A model generated the notes under the pieces. That model had not been told where the DNA came from. It did no database searches and saw only the letters and a program-made list of their open reading frames with translations. The position numbers and the translations under genes were made by a program. Shown here in pieces: positions 1 to 7,833 of a DNA stretch of 64,000 nucleotides. Within the stretch, counting starts at the first letter, position 1, and each line of letters opens with the position of its first letter. The DNA is from JBKEDC01 sp047972995 (GTDB taxonomy: Bacteria; Bacteroidota; Bacteroidia; Bacteroidales; Prolixibacteraceae): positions 27,720 to 91,719 of the forward strand of contig JBKEBD010000017.1 of NCBI GenBank assembly GCA_047972995.1, in the 5' to 3' direction.

Positions 1-3
1 GTT

Positions 4-39
4 TTTGGTGTTTGTTATTCGAAAACATTCTTAACTTTG
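4..39 (+). promoter_or_regulatory. Probable promoter of the ilv operon
   Basis: TAACTTTG at 32-39 matches the Bacteroidetes -7 element TAnnTTTG. TTTG occurs upstream at 11-14 (17-bp spacer) and at 4-7 (24-bp spacer). The usual spacer is about 19-21 bp, so the -33 element is less certain. Transcription would begin near position 44, just before the leader peptide. Confidence 0.6.
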
Positions 40-60
40 CTTTCATAATGAAAGATAGAT

Positions 61-126
61 ATGAATAGATACATCAACATATCAATTATTAGCCTCCTGC
101 TCGTTGTTATTTCCAAACAGAAGTGA
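61..126 (+). CDS. ilv operon leader peptide (attenuation)
   Basis: A 21-codon ORF starts with ATG at 61 and stops with TGA at 124-126. About half its residues are branched-chain: five Ile, three Leu and two Val, densest in the run ISLLLVVIS at residues 10-18. It lies between a -7 promoter element and a terminator-antiterminator pair ahead of ilvD, the arrangement of leader peptides that sense charged tRNA-Ile, tRNA-Leu and tRNA-Val. The final sense codons and the stop overlap the 5' arm of the antiterminator, so a ribosome reaching the stop would block it. It is too short for ordinary gene finding. Translation is inferred, not shown. A 6-codon ORF from ATG 48 overlaps it but has no such bias. 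Confidence 0.8.
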   Translation: MNRYINISIISLLLVVISKQK

Positions 127-168
127 GGGTGTTTTGTGTATAATAATATATAGCCATTCTCGCTTTTG
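118..168 (+). promoter_or_regulatory. ilv attenuator: antiterminator stem
   Basis: Bases 118-131 (CAGAAGTGAGGGTG) can pair along all 14 positions with 155-168 (CATTCTCGCTTTTG), using ten Watson-Crick and four G-U pairs. The 3' arm contains six bases of the terminator's 5' arm (155-160), so the two structures exclude each other. If a ribosome stalls at the Ile/Leu/Val codons (73-111), 118-131 stays free, the antiterminator forms and ilvDBNC is transcribed. If it runs on to the stop codon (124-126), it covers 118-131 and the terminator forms. The pairing was checked by hand; no folding program was run. Confidence 0.78.
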
Positions 169-185
169 CCAGGGTGGCTTTTTTT
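152..185 (+). terminator. ilv attenuator: intrinsic terminator
   Basis: A 9-bp stem pairs AGCCATTCT (152-160) with AGGGTGGCT (171-179), including two G-U pairs. The loop is ten bases and a run of seven T (179-185) follows. It lies 85 bp upstream of ilvD and downstream of the leader peptide, so it acts as an attenuator rather than an end-of-operon terminator. Confidence 0.8.
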
Positions 186-225
186 ATAGGTAAAAGGAAA
201 ACGTAACTAATTCTAGTGGTTCTGG

Positions 226-254
226 CTCTTCCCCTTGGGGGAGTTGGAGAGGGC
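226..254 (+). repeat. Palindromic intergenic repeat, copy 1 (forward)
   Basis: The pattern is CTCTTCCCCTTGGGGGAG then TTGGAGAGGGC: a short hairpin followed by a purine-rich tail. The family consensus is roughly CTCTCCCC-loop-GGGGAGTTGGAGGGGGC. It ends 15 bases before the ilvD start and is open in the ilvD frame, giving a spurious N-terminal extension (LPLGGVGEG) if the upstream GTG is taken as the start. Confidence 0.8.
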
Positions 255-269
255 AGTAAAAATATAACA

Positions 270-2090
270 ATGAAGCTAAGATCAGCAATAACAACCGAAG
301 GGAGAAGAATGGCGGGTGCAAGAAGCTTGTGGCGCGCTAATGGTATGACGGAAGAGCAATTGGGTAAACCTATCATTGCAGTAGTAAATTCGTTTACTCA
401 AATGGTGCCCGGTCATGTGCATTTGCATGAAGTGGGGCAAATGGTGAAAGCCGAAATAGAGAAACAAGGTTGCTTTGCTGCGGAGTTCAACACCATTGCA
501 GTAGATGATGGTATAGCTATGGGGCATGACGGGATGTTGTATTCTTTGCCCTCGCGCGATGTAATTGCCGATAGTGTGGAGTATATGTGTAATGCGCACA
601 AGGTAGATGCCATGGTGTGCATCTCTAATTGCGATAAAATAACGCCGGGAATGCTTATGGCTGCAATGCGCCTAAACATACCGGCGATTTTTGTTTCTGG
701 TGGTCCGATGGAAGCTGGAGTGGTGGGTGAAAATAAATATGACTTGGTAGATGCCATGGTGAAAGGGGCAGACGATTCATATGCTGATGAAGATTTAGAG
801 GTGTTGGAAAAGAGTGCTTGTCCTACTTGTGGAAGCTGTTCGGGTATGTTTACTGCCAACTCGATGAATTGTCTAACTGAAGCTTTAGGGTTGTCGCTTG
901 CGGGCAATGGTTCGGTGCTTGCTACACACGTTAGCCGCAAACGCTTGTTTGAAGTGGCAGCCAAACAAATTGTGAAAAATACCTATGCGTATTATCAAGA
1001 TGGCGACGAAAGTGTATTGCCTCGAAATATTGCCACAATCGATGCTTTTCGCAATGCAATGAAGTTGGATATTGCTATGGGTGGTTCTACCAATACGGTG
1101 TTGCATATTCTAGCGGTGGCGCATGAAGCAGGAGTTGATTTCACGATGAAAGATATTAATGAATTGTCGAAAATAACGCCAAATCTATGTAAGGTTGCGC
1201 CCAACGGGCATTACCACATGGAAGATGTGAACCGTGCTGGGGGCATCCTGGGTATTTTGGCAGAATTGAGCCGCAAAGATTTATTGGTGTTGAATACGCA
1301 TCGAGCCGATGGCTTGACCTTGGGTGAGGCTATTGCCAAATACGATGTAATGAACCCTGCAGTTAATTCCGACGATGTGCGGCGTTATTTGTCGGCTCCT
1401 GCAGGTGGTAGAAATTTGGTGATGGGATCGCAAGAAACGTATTACGATTCATTCGATTTAGATAGAAGCTCAGGATGTATTCGTAGTTGCGAAAATGCTT
1501 ACAGTCAGGATGGCGGATTGGCGGTGCTTTATGGCAATATTGCCGAAGATGGTTGCATTGTGAAAACTGCAGGCGTAGATGCTTCGGTTTATCAGTTCAA
1601 AGGCACGGCGCGCGTGTTTGAATCGCAAGAAGATGCTGTGAATGGCATTTTGGGCGATGCGGTGCAAGCTGGCGATGTAGTGATTATCCGCTATGAAGGG
1701 CCTAAAGGAGGTCCGGGTATGCAAGAAATGCTTTATCCTACATCTTACCTGAAATCGATGAAGCTCGATAAGCAATGCGCACTGCTCACCGATGGAAGAT
1801 TTTCGGGGGGTACTTCGGGCTTGTCGATAGGTCATGTTTCTCCTGAGGCTGCTGCTGGTGGAGCCATAGGATTGGTAAAAGATGGCGATAATGTGGAGGT
1901 AGATATTCCAAATCGGAAAATCAATGTGCTGCTTTGTCAGGCAGAACTCGATGGCAGACGAAAAGCAGAAGAAGCGAAAGGAGTGGCGGCTTTCAAGCCA
2001 ACTACACGACAACGCGAAGTGAGTAAGGCTCTCAAAGCTTATGCAAGCTTGGTTTCTTCGGCAGATAAAGGTGCGGTTAGAATGATTTAG
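270..2090 (+). CDS. ilvD: Dihydroxy-acid dehydratase
   Basis: This enzyme dehydrates 2,3-dihydroxy-3-methylbutanoate and its pentanoate homologue to the 2-keto acids that precede valine and isoleucine. The 606-residue product has the family's usual length and is close to the E. coli type throughout. The Fe-S cluster and Mg motifs are CISNCDK (about 117-123) and CPTCGSC (about 184-190), and the C-terminal GRFSGGTSGLSIGHVSPEAA block is present. I start at ATG 270 (MKLRSAITTEGRR), which matches the family N-terminus; the 18 codons upstream are repeat-derived. It is the first gene of ilvDBNC, under the attenuator at 118-185. The stop TAG directly abuts an inverted copy of the repeat. Confidence 0.97.
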   Translation: MKLRSAITTEGRRMAGARSLWRANGMTEEQLGKPIIAVVNSFTQMVPGHVHLHEVGQMVKAEIEKQGCFAAEFNTIAVDDGIAMGHDGMLYSLPSRDVIADSVEYMCNAHKVDAMVCISNCDKITPGMLMAAMRLNIPAIFVSGGPMEAGVVGENKYDLVDAMVKGADDSYADEDLEVLEKSACPTCGSCSGMFTANSMNCLTEALGLSLAGNGSVLATHVSRKRLFEVAAKQIVKNTYAYYQDGDESVLPRNIATIDAFRNAMKLDIAMGGSTNTVLHILAVAHEAGVDFTMKDINELSKITPNLCKVAPNGHYHMEDVNRAGGILGILAELSRKDLLVLNTHRADGLTLGEAIAKYDVMNPAVNSDDVRRYLSAPAGGRNLVMGSQETYYDSFDLDRSSGCIRSCENAYSQDGGLAVLYGNIAEDGCIVKTAGVDASVYQFKGTARVFESQEDAVNGILGDAVQAGDVVIIRYEGPKGGPGMQEMLYPTSYLKSMKLDKQCALLTDGRFSGGTSGLSIGHVSPEAAAGGAIGLVKDGDNVEVDIPNRKINVLLCQAELDGRRKAEEAKGVAAFKPTTRQREVSKALKAYASLVSSADKGAVRMI

Positions 2091-2116
2091 CCCCCACCAA
2101 TTCCCCCGATGGGGAA
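2091..2116 (-). repeat. Palindromic intergenic repeat, copy 2 (reverse)
   Basis: An inverted copy of the family (CCCCCACCAATTCCCCC, GAT, GGGGAA) begins at the base after the ilvD stop codon. The G of the TAG is also the expected outermost base of the element. It forms an inverted pair with copy 3. Confidence 0.75.
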
Positions 2117-2162
2117 GCTTTGGATGTAGACAGTATTAACAATAATCAACTTAGTGCCTTTA

Positions 2163-2193
2163 CTCCTCCCCTTAGGGGGAGGATGGGTGGGGC
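2163..2193 (+). repeat. Palindromic intergenic repeat, copy 3 (forward)
   Basis: CTCCTCCCCTTAGGGGGAGG followed by the tail ATGGGTGGGGC, ending 11 bases before the ilvB start. With copy 2 it occupies much of the ilvD-ilvB spacer. Confidence 0.75.
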
Positions 2194-2204
2194 TTATATT
2201 GCAT

Positions 2205-3899
2205 ATGGAAAAACAACAGATAACAGGAGCGAAGGCAGTAATATTGTCTTTGTTGGAAGAAGGAGTTGATACCATTTTTGGATATCCGGGTGGGGCAATC
2301 ATGCCCATCTACGATGCGTTATATGATTACGTCGACCAAGTGAATCACATTCTCACGCGCCACGAACAAGGAGCGGTGCACGCTGCCGAGGGTTACGCTA
2401 AAGTAACAGGCAAGGCAGGTGTGGTGTTTGCCACTTCGGGTCCTGGAGCTACGAATCTACTTACAGGCATTGCCGATGCACAAATAGATTCAGTGCCTTT
2501 GGTTTGCATTACGGGGCAGGTGGCTTCACCCCTTTTGGGTACCGATGCTTTTCAGGAGTCAGACATGATAGGTCTTTCTATGCCTGTTACAAAATGGAAT
2601 TATCAGGTAACAAGTGTGAAGGAAATACCAGAAGCTTTGGCAAAGGCATTTTATATCTCGCAAACGGGTCGCCCGGGCCCGGTGTTGATTGATATTGCGA
2701 AAGATGCTCAATTTCAGCTAGTAGAATTTAGCTATAAAAAGCGTCCAAAAATACGATCTTATGTTCCTGAAATTCAGATTAATAAAGGCAATGTAGAAGA
2801 AGCGGCTAAGCTGATTGATGCCGCCAAGAAGCCCATGTTGCTAGTTGGTCAAGGTGTGATTATTGCCAATGCTGAGCAAGAGTTGCTATCGTTCATGGAG
2901 AAAACGGGCATTCCGGCAGCTTATACCTTGCTGGGGCTTTCGGCCATGCCGAGCAATCATCCGCAAAATGTGGGTATGTTGGGTATGCACGGAAATTATG
3001 GTCCGAATGTAAAAACTAACGAAGCCGATTTGCTTATTGCAGTGGGGATGCGTTTCGATGATCGAGTAACAAGTAAGGTGAGTGAATATGGCATTAATGC
3101 TAAGGTCATTCATGTAGAGATAGACCCTGCGGAAATTAATAAAATTGTGAAAGCCGATGTGGGGGTGGTGGGTAATGCCAAGAAGGTATTGCTTATGCTT
3201 ACCGAAGCGGTGGCGAAAAATAGTCATGAAGCTTGGCTGGCAGAATATCGTGTTTGCGATAAGATTGAATATGACACGGTGATTGAAAAATCAATTGCAC
3301 CTAAGGAGGGTGGAATTAAGATGGGAGAGGTAGTACAAGCGGTTTCGGAACAAGCAAAGCACGATGCGGTGTTGGTTACCGATGTTGGTCAGCAACAAAT
3401 GACAGCTTCGCGATATTTCAAGTTTACGAAGTCGAAGAGTAACGTTACTTCTGGCGGATTAGGAACTATGGGTTTTGGTGTTCCGGCTTCCATTGGGGCT
3501 TCCATTGGGGCAAAAGATAGAACCGTGGTGTGCTTTGTTGGCGATGGTGGTTTTCAAATGACTTTGCAAGAATTGGGCACGATTGTGCAGAATAAACTTC
3601 CCGTAAAAATTATTATCTTAAATAATAACTTCTTGGGCATGGTTCGCCAGTGGCAAGAGATGTTTTTTGAACGTCGCTATTCTTTCACCGAATTGCATAA
3701 TCCCGACTTTGTTGCCATTTCAAAAGGCTTTGGCATGGCTGCCCACAAAGTAGATCGCCGAGAAGATTTGGCAGATAGTGTGGCGCAAATGATGGCGTAC
3801 GATGGACCTTATTTGCTAGAAGTGGTGGTGGAAAAAGAAGAAAATGTATTTCCGATGATTCCTGCAGGTTCATCGGTTTCAGATATCATGTTGGGATAG
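2205..3899 (+). CDS. ilvB: Acetolactate synthase large subunit
   Basis: This is the catalytic subunit of acetohydroxyacid synthase, which condenses pyruvate with pyruvate or 2-ketobutyrate using thiamine diphosphate. The product has 564 residues. The N-terminal ThDP domain shows the HEQGAVHAAEGYAKVTGKAG region with the catalytic glutamate and FATSGPGATNL. The C-terminal ThDP motif runs from VGDGGFQMTLQEL to ILNN. The start is ATG 2205 (MEKQQITGAKA); a longer frame from 2154 only reads through the upstream repeat. It is followed by its regulatory subunit ilvN across a spacer holding three repeat copies. Confidence 0.96.
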   Translation: MEKQQITGAKAVILSLLEEGVDTIFGYPGGAIMPIYDALYDYVDQVNHILTRHEQGAVHAAEGYAKVTGKAGVVFATSGPGATNLLTGIADAQIDSVPLVCITGQVASPLLGTDAFQESDMIGLSMPVTKWNYQVTSVKEIPEALAKAFYISQTGRPGPVLIDIAKDAQFQLVEFSYKKRPKIRSYVPEIQINKGNVEEAAKLIDAAKKPMLLVGQGVIIANAEQELLSFMEKTGIPAAYTLLGLSAMPSNHPQNVGMLGMHGNYGPNVKTNEADLLIAVGMRFDDRVTSKVSEYGINAKVIHVEIDPAEINKIVKADVGVVGNAKKVLLMLTEAVAKNSHEAWLAEYRVCDKIEYDTVIEKSIAPKEGGIKMGEVVQAVSEQAKHDAVLVTDVGQQQMTASRYFKFTKSKSNVTSGGLGTMGFGVPASIGASIGAKDRTVVCFVGDGGFQMTLQELGTIVQNKLPVKIIILNNNFLGMVRQWQEMFFERRYSFTELHNPDFVAISKGFGMAAHKVDRREDLADSVAQMMAYDGPYLLEVVVEKEENVFPMIPAGSSVSDIMLG

Positions 3900-3904
3900 T
3901 TGAC

Positions 3905-4046
3905 CTCTCCCTCTTTTTGGGGAATTGGAGAGAATTTAATAAATAAACCATGGGTTTCACCGTCCCACTCGTGGGAGTTGGAGGAACTCAATAAATAAAC
4001 CCACTGGTTCTGGCTCTCCCCCCCCAAGGGGGGAGTTGGAGGGGGC
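3905..4046 (+). repeat. Three tandem copies of the palindromic repeat (copies 4-6)
   Basis: Three forward copies lie at 3905-3933, 3962-3987 and 4014-4046, spaced about 50 bp apart. The spacers share AATAAATAAACC, then TGG plus pyrimidine-rich sequence, so the unit is about 55 bp and appears amplified in tandem. The last copy is the most complete (GGGGAGTTGGAGGGGGCTG) and ends 8 bases before the ilvN start. Its GGAGG (4038-4042) is a possible Shine-Dalgarno. Confidence 0.8.
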
Positions 4047-4054
4047 TGAAGCAT

Positions 4055-4615
4055 ATGAAACAAGAATTTATAATAACCGTATATTCCGAAAACAACATCG
4101 GACTATTAAATAGATTGACTATCAATTTTACAAGACGGAAGATGAATATTGATAGCATTACGGCTTCGCAGTCGGCAATTTCGGGGGTTTCCAAATTTAC
4201 CATTGTGTTGAGTGAAACCGAGGAGCGAGTGAAAAAGGTAGTAATGCAAATTGAAAAAATGGTGGATGTGCTCAAAGCTTTTTATCACACTACCGACCAA
4301 GTGGTTTATCAAGAATTGGCACTGTATAAAGTATCGACAGAGTCGATTTACGATAGCGACCAAATTGAAAGGCTAGTGCGCGAATCAGGGGCGCGAATTT
4401 TAGAAATCACACGCGAATTTACGGTGATTGAAAAGACAGGACACAAAGATGAAACCCAACGGCTTTTTGAAGATTTGGTGCAGTTTGGTGTTTTGCAGTT
4501 TATTCGCACAGGATGCATAGCTATTACTCGCGACCCGATTGAGCGCTTGTCGGAGTTCTTGAAAGAACGCGATGCGCTTTTAGCCCACTCCAATTCCTTT
4601 AAGGAGGAAAGCTAG
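4055..4615 (+). CDS. ilvN: Acetolactate synthase small (regulatory) subunit
   Basis: This is the regulatory subunit of acetohydroxyacid synthase and confers feedback inhibition by branched-chain amino acids. It has 186 residues. An N-terminal ACT domain (about 3-75) reads EFIITVYSENNIGLLNRLTINFTRRKMNIDS, the usual regulatory-subunit start, and a second ACT-like C-terminal half (about 80-165) follows. The length fits the ilvN/ilvH family. It lies between ilvB and ilvC in the same operon. Confidence 0.93.
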   Translation: MKQEFIITVYSENNIGLLNRLTINFTRRKMNIDSITASQSAISGVSKFTIVLSETEERVKKVVMQIEKMVDVLKAFYHTTDQVVYQELALYKVSTESIYDSDQIERLVRESGARILEITREFTVIEKTGHKDETQRLFEDLVQFGVLQFIRTGCIAITRDPIERLSEFLKERDALLAHSNSFKEES

Positions 4616-4671
4616 TGTGGCTTGGTAATGAAAGACAGATAAAAGACAGAAAACAAATAACCCGGTTTTAA

Positions 4672-4700
4672 CTCTCCCCTTCGGGGGAGTTGGAGGGGGC
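4672..4700 (+). repeat. Palindromic intergenic repeat, copy 7 (forward)
   Basis: CTCTCCCC, loop TT, CGGGGGAG, then TTGGAGGGGGC, ending 16 bases before ilvC. The 9 in-frame codons before the true ilvC start partly encode this element and are not considered coding. Confidence 0.8.
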
Positions 4701-4716
4701 TCTTAAAAATAAAATT

Positions 4717-6192
4717 ATGGCAAATTATTTCAACACGCTTTCGTTGCGTGGACAGTTGGAACAACTAGGAACTTGTGAGTTTATGGATGCATCGGAATTT
4801 GCCGATGGTGTAAAAAAATTGATAGGAAAAAAAGTGGTTATCGTGGGTTGCGGTGCTCAAGGCTTGAATCAGGGTTTGAATATGCGCGATTCGGGTCTAG
4901 ATGTGTCGTATGCGTTGCGTGAGGCGGCCATAAAAGAACAACGTCAGTCGTATAAAAATGCGAAAGAAAACAACTTCACAGTGGGTACTTATGAAGAGCT
5001 GATTCCAACGGCTGATATGGTGGTGAATCTTACGCCCGACAAACAGCACTCGGCAGTGGTGAACGCCGTGATGCCGCTAATGAAACAAAGTGCAGTGCTT
5101 TCTTATTCACATGGTTTTAACATTGTGGAAGAAGGTATGCAAGTGCGTAAAGATATTACAGTGATTATGGTAGCGCCTAAATCGCCAGGTTCAGAAGTGC
5201 GCGAAGAATATAAGCGTGGTTTCGGTGTGCCTACGCTGATTGCGGTGCACCCTGAAAACGACCCTAATGGTGATGGCTTAGAAATTGCAAAGGCTTATGC
5301 TGTGGCAACAGGTGGCGACCGTGCCGGTGTGCTTCGTTCATCGTTTGTGGCAGAAGTGAAATCTGATTTAATGGGTGAGCAAACCATTCTTTGTGGATTG
5401 CTTCAAACGGGTTCAATTCTTTCATTCAACAAAATGGCGGAAAAAGGTATCGAGCCTAGCTATGCTTCAAAATTAATTCAATATGGGTGGGAAGTAATCA
5501 CCGAGGCGTTGAAACATGGCGGTATCACCAACATGATGGATAGACTTTCAAATCCGGCAAAAATTAAAGCTTTCGAACTTTCAGAAGAATTGAAACGCAT
5601 CATGCGTCCGCTTTTTCAAAAACATATGGATGATATTATCAGCGGCGAGTTTTCGCGTGTAATGATGGAAGATTGGGCAAGCGATGATAAAAATCTGTTG
5701 ACATGGCGAGCTGAAACAGGCGACACTGCTTTCGAAAAAACACCTGCCGGCGATATGGAAATTAGCGAGCAAGAGTATTTTGATAATGGTGTACTGATGG
5801 TGGCATTTGTGAAATCGGGTGTAGAACTAGCATTTGAAACCATGACAGAGGCAGGTATCAAAGAAGAATCTGCATACTATGAGTCGTTGCACGAAACACC
5901 GCTTATTGCGAACACCATTGCGCGAAAAAAACTGTTTGAAATGAACCGGGTAATTTCTGATACTGCCGAATATGGTTGCTACCTGTTCGATCATGCGTGT
6001 AAACCATTGTTGACTGACTTCATGAAAAACATCGACACCGATGTGATTGGAAAACCTTATGGGGCAGGCAAAGGAAACGGTGTGGACAACAAACAATTGA
6101 TTGCTGTGAATGAAATCATTCGTTGGCATGAGGTGGAGGAAGTGGGTGAATATTTGCGTGAAGCCATGACTTCAATGAAGGCTATTGTGTAA
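4717..6192 (+). CDS. ilvC: Ketol-acid reductoisomerase, long (class II) form
   Basis: This enzyme isomerises and reduces acetolactate or acetohydroxybutyrate to the dihydroxy acids, with NADPH and Mg. The 491-residue product is the long E. coli-like form with a duplicated C-terminal knotted domain, not the 330-residue short form. The Rossmann motif GCGAQGLNQGLNMRDSG is at about 44-60. The KSPGSEVREEYKRGFGVP region and the metal-binding helices with DLMGEQTILCG follow. The start is ATG 4717 (MANYFNTLSLR). It ends the ilv operon and is followed by a terminator at 6218. An acyl-ACP thioesterase that often sits between ilvN and ilvC in Bacteroides is absent here. Confidence 0.97.
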   Translation: MANYFNTLSLRGQLEQLGTCEFMDASEFADGVKKLIGKKVVIVGCGAQGLNQGLNMRDSGLDVSYALREAAIKEQRQSYKNAKENNFTVGTYEELIPTADMVVNLTPDKQHSAVVNAVMPLMKQSAVLSYSHGFNIVEEGMQVRKDITVIMVAPKSPGSEVREEYKRGFGVPTLIAVHPENDPNGDGLEIAKAYAVATGGDRAGVLRSSFVAEVKSDLMGEQTILCGLLQTGSILSFNKMAEKGIEPSYASKLIQYGWEVITEALKHGGITNMMDRLSNPAKIKAFELSEELKRIMRPLFQKHMDDIISGEFSRVMMEDWASDDKNLLTWRAETGDTAFEKTPAGDMEISEQEYFDNGVLMVAFVKSGVELAFETMTEAGIKEESAYYESLHETPLIANTIARKKLFEMNRVISDTAEYGCYLFDHACKPLLTDFMKNIDTDVIGKPYGAGKGNGVDNKQLIAVNEIIRWHEVEEVGEYLREAMTSMKAIV

Positions 6193-6217
6193 GAATCTCC
6201 ATTCTTTTATATAAGCT

Positions 6218-6252
6218 AAAGCTCAGTCGATTGCGATTGGGCTTTGGTTTGT
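6218..6252 (+). terminator. Probable ilv operon terminator
   Basis: AAAGCTCA (6218-6225) pairs with TGGGCTTT (6238-6245) in an 8-bp stem with one G-U pair, followed by a T-rich stretch. It lies 25 bp after the ilvC stop. Confidence 0.6.
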
Positions 6253-6273
6253 TTAGGGTAATCTAGTTGGTTT

Positions 6274-6340
6274 AAAACGGAATGCAAAGTTTTTTTGTAC
6301 TTGGACTGAGTTTTGTGAAACGGAATGCAAAGTTTTTTGC
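6274..6340 (+). repeat. Short direct repeat, two copies
   Basis: AAACGGAATGCAAAG followed by a T-run occurs twice, starting near 6275 and 6318, about 43 bp apart. It sits between the ilvC terminator and the DUF486 pseudogene. Origin unknown. Confidence 0.6.
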
Positions 6341-6419
6341 GTGAGTGTTTGAGTGGAGTGTTGTCAGGTGTTTGATTTTGCCTCATATTGCAGCCAAGTT
6401 CATACTTAAAAGCAAATAA

Positions 6420-6774
6420 TTGAAAGCACTTTACACTATTGGGTTGTTGGTGTTGTCTAACACCTTCATGACCTTCGCATGGTATGGTCATCTGAAATTC
6501 AAAGAAATGAAATGGTTCGACAGTCTGCCGTTGGTAAGCATCATCTTGATAAGCTGAGGCATTGTGCTTTTCGAATGTTGTTTTCAGGTGCTTGTCAATC
6601 GCATTGGCTTTAAGAAAAATGGAGGTTCATTTTCGCTAGTAGAACTAAAGGTAATTCAAGAGGAAATAGCCTTGGTAATTTTCATGGTGTTCTCGTTGTT
6701 TTTTTCAAAACAGAAATCACCTCATCGGATCTGTATTCCTAGTATTGGCAGTCTATTTCGTCTTTAAGAAGTAG
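6420..6774 (+). pseudogene. Degraded DUF486 (DMT-type) membrane protein gene
   Basis: Conceptual translation from 6420 gives LKALYTIGLLVLSNTFMTFAWYGHLKFKEMKWFDSLPLV, then an in-frame TGA where the family has Trp. The frame continues through NRIGFKKNGGSFSLVELKVIQEEIALVIFMVFSL. After about 6710 the homologous end (HLIGSVFLVLAVYFVFKK, stop 6772-6774) continues in another frame, so a small indel lies near 6700-6718. The expected ATG is TTG (6420). These features match the roughly 115-residue DUF486 family of small four-helix membrane proteins. With a nonsense mutation, a frameshift and a lost ATG it is dead. Confidence 0.85.
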
Positions 6775-6855
6775 CGCAGGATGTTTTGTTGATTATTATT
6801 TAGAAAAAATACCAGATTAAATGTGATGAATATTACTATGGTGTATGAAAAAATG

Positions 6856-6863
6856 TAATTTTG
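6856..6863 (+). promoter_or_regulatory. -7 promoter element for the short-chain dehydrogenase
   Basis: TAATTTTG fits TAnnTTTG. It lies inside the longer alternative reading frame (from 6845), which supports ATG 6884 as the true start with a leader of about 17 bases. Confidence 0.5.
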
Positions 6864-6883
6864 TGCAGAGAAAAAAACTAACT

Positions 6884-7684
6884 ATGAAGGATAAAGTGGT
6901 TATAATAACGGGAGCTTCCTCTGGAATTGGAAGGGCTTTGGCCTATGAATTCGTGGCTAAAGGCTCAAAGGTAGTGCTTGGTGCACGACGTTTAGAACGC
7001 CTCGAAGCCATTCAGCAAGAGCTAGGTACACGCCATGTTACAATTTGTCAGTCTGATGTATCGAAGGAGGGTGATTGCGCAAAGTTAATTCAGCTGACTC
7101 TCGATGTGCATGGACGCATAGATGTGCTTATAAACAATGCAGGCATATCAATGCGAGCCAATTTTGTATCGGCCGACGTTGAGGTGCTCAAACAAGTAAT
7201 GGATGTGAATTTTTGGGGAACGGTGTATTGCACAAAATATGCTTTGCCACATTTGCTAGAGGCTAAAGGTTCGTTAGTGGGAGTTATTTCCATTGCCGGC
7301 TATGTGGGCTTGCCGGGTCGCACGGGCTATACTTCATCGAAATTTGCCGTGCGTGGATTTCTCGATACCTTGCGCATTGAAAATAAACATCGCAAATTGC
7401 ACGTGCTAGTGGCGGCACCGGGCTTTACGGCTTCTGAAGTTCGTTTTTCGGCGCTTACTGCTCATGGCGAAAAACAAGCCGAAACACCACGTAAAGAAGA
7501 AACCATGATGACTGCAGAAGAAGTGGCATCGCGCATATATAAATCGGTGAAACGACGCAAACGCCAACTAATACTCACCTTTTGGGAAGGAAAATTTACG
7601 GTGTTTTTGGGTAAGTTTTGGCCTCGATTGCTCGATAAACTAACGTATTGGTTTATGAGTAAAGAACCCAAGCTAAAAGAATAG
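6884..7684 (+). CDS. Short-chain dehydrogenase/reductase (SDR family)
   Basis: An NAD(P)-dependent oxidoreductase of the classical SDR type; the substrate is unknown. It has 266 residues. The cofactor motif is TGASSGIG (about 9-16), followed by NNAG (about 86-89), the catalytic Ser in the ISIAGYVGLPGR segment and the YTSSK active-site tetrad (Tyr-x-x-x-Lys). A basic, partly hydrophobic tail (KRRKRQLILTFWEGKFTVFL) resembles DHRS7-like membrane-associated SDRs. It stands alone between the DUF486 pseudogene and tRNA-Leu. I chose ATG 6884 (MKDKVVIITGASS) because SDRs start here and a promoter element overlaps the upstream codons. Confidence 0.9.
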   Translation: MKDKVVIITGASSGIGRALAYEFVAKGSKVVLGARRLERLEAIQQELGTRHVTICQSDVSKEGDCAKLIQLTLDVHGRIDVLINNAGISMRANFVSADVEVLKQVMDVNFWGTVYCTKYALPHLLEAKGSLVGVISIAGYVGLPGRTGYTSSKFAVRGFLDTLRIENKHRKLHVLVAAPGFTASEVRFSALTAHGEKQAETPRKEETMMTAEEVASRIYKSVKRRKRQLILTFWEGKFTVFLGKFWPRLLDKLTYWFMSKEPKLKE

Positions 7685-7815
7685 CAAAAAAGTGTGGAAA
7701 AATATCTGTGTGTAATTGTTTGGTTTTCAGTAGTTGAATATGGGTTTTTCAGATTGGGATGAAAAGTTTTTTCAAAAAAAGTTTGCCAAGCTATTGCAGG
7801 AATAAAAAACGGTTG

Positions 7816-7823
7816 TATATTTG
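7816..7823 (+). promoter_or_regulatory. -7 promoter element of tRNA-Leu
   Basis: TATATTTG matches TAnnTTTG, 10 bp upstream of the tRNA. A weak -33 candidate (TTGC at 7794-7797) lies 18 bp upstream. Confidence 0.6.
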
Positions 7824-7833
7824 CACTCGTTAA

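Noticed and set aside
48..68. Alternative ilv leader ORF from ATG 48
   Set aside because: Six codons without branched-chain bias; the overlapping ORF from 61 has the expected codons and position.
216..269. Longer IlvD start at 216
   Set aside because: The extra codons encode the palindromic repeat, and homologues begin at MKLRSA-like sequence (ATG 270).
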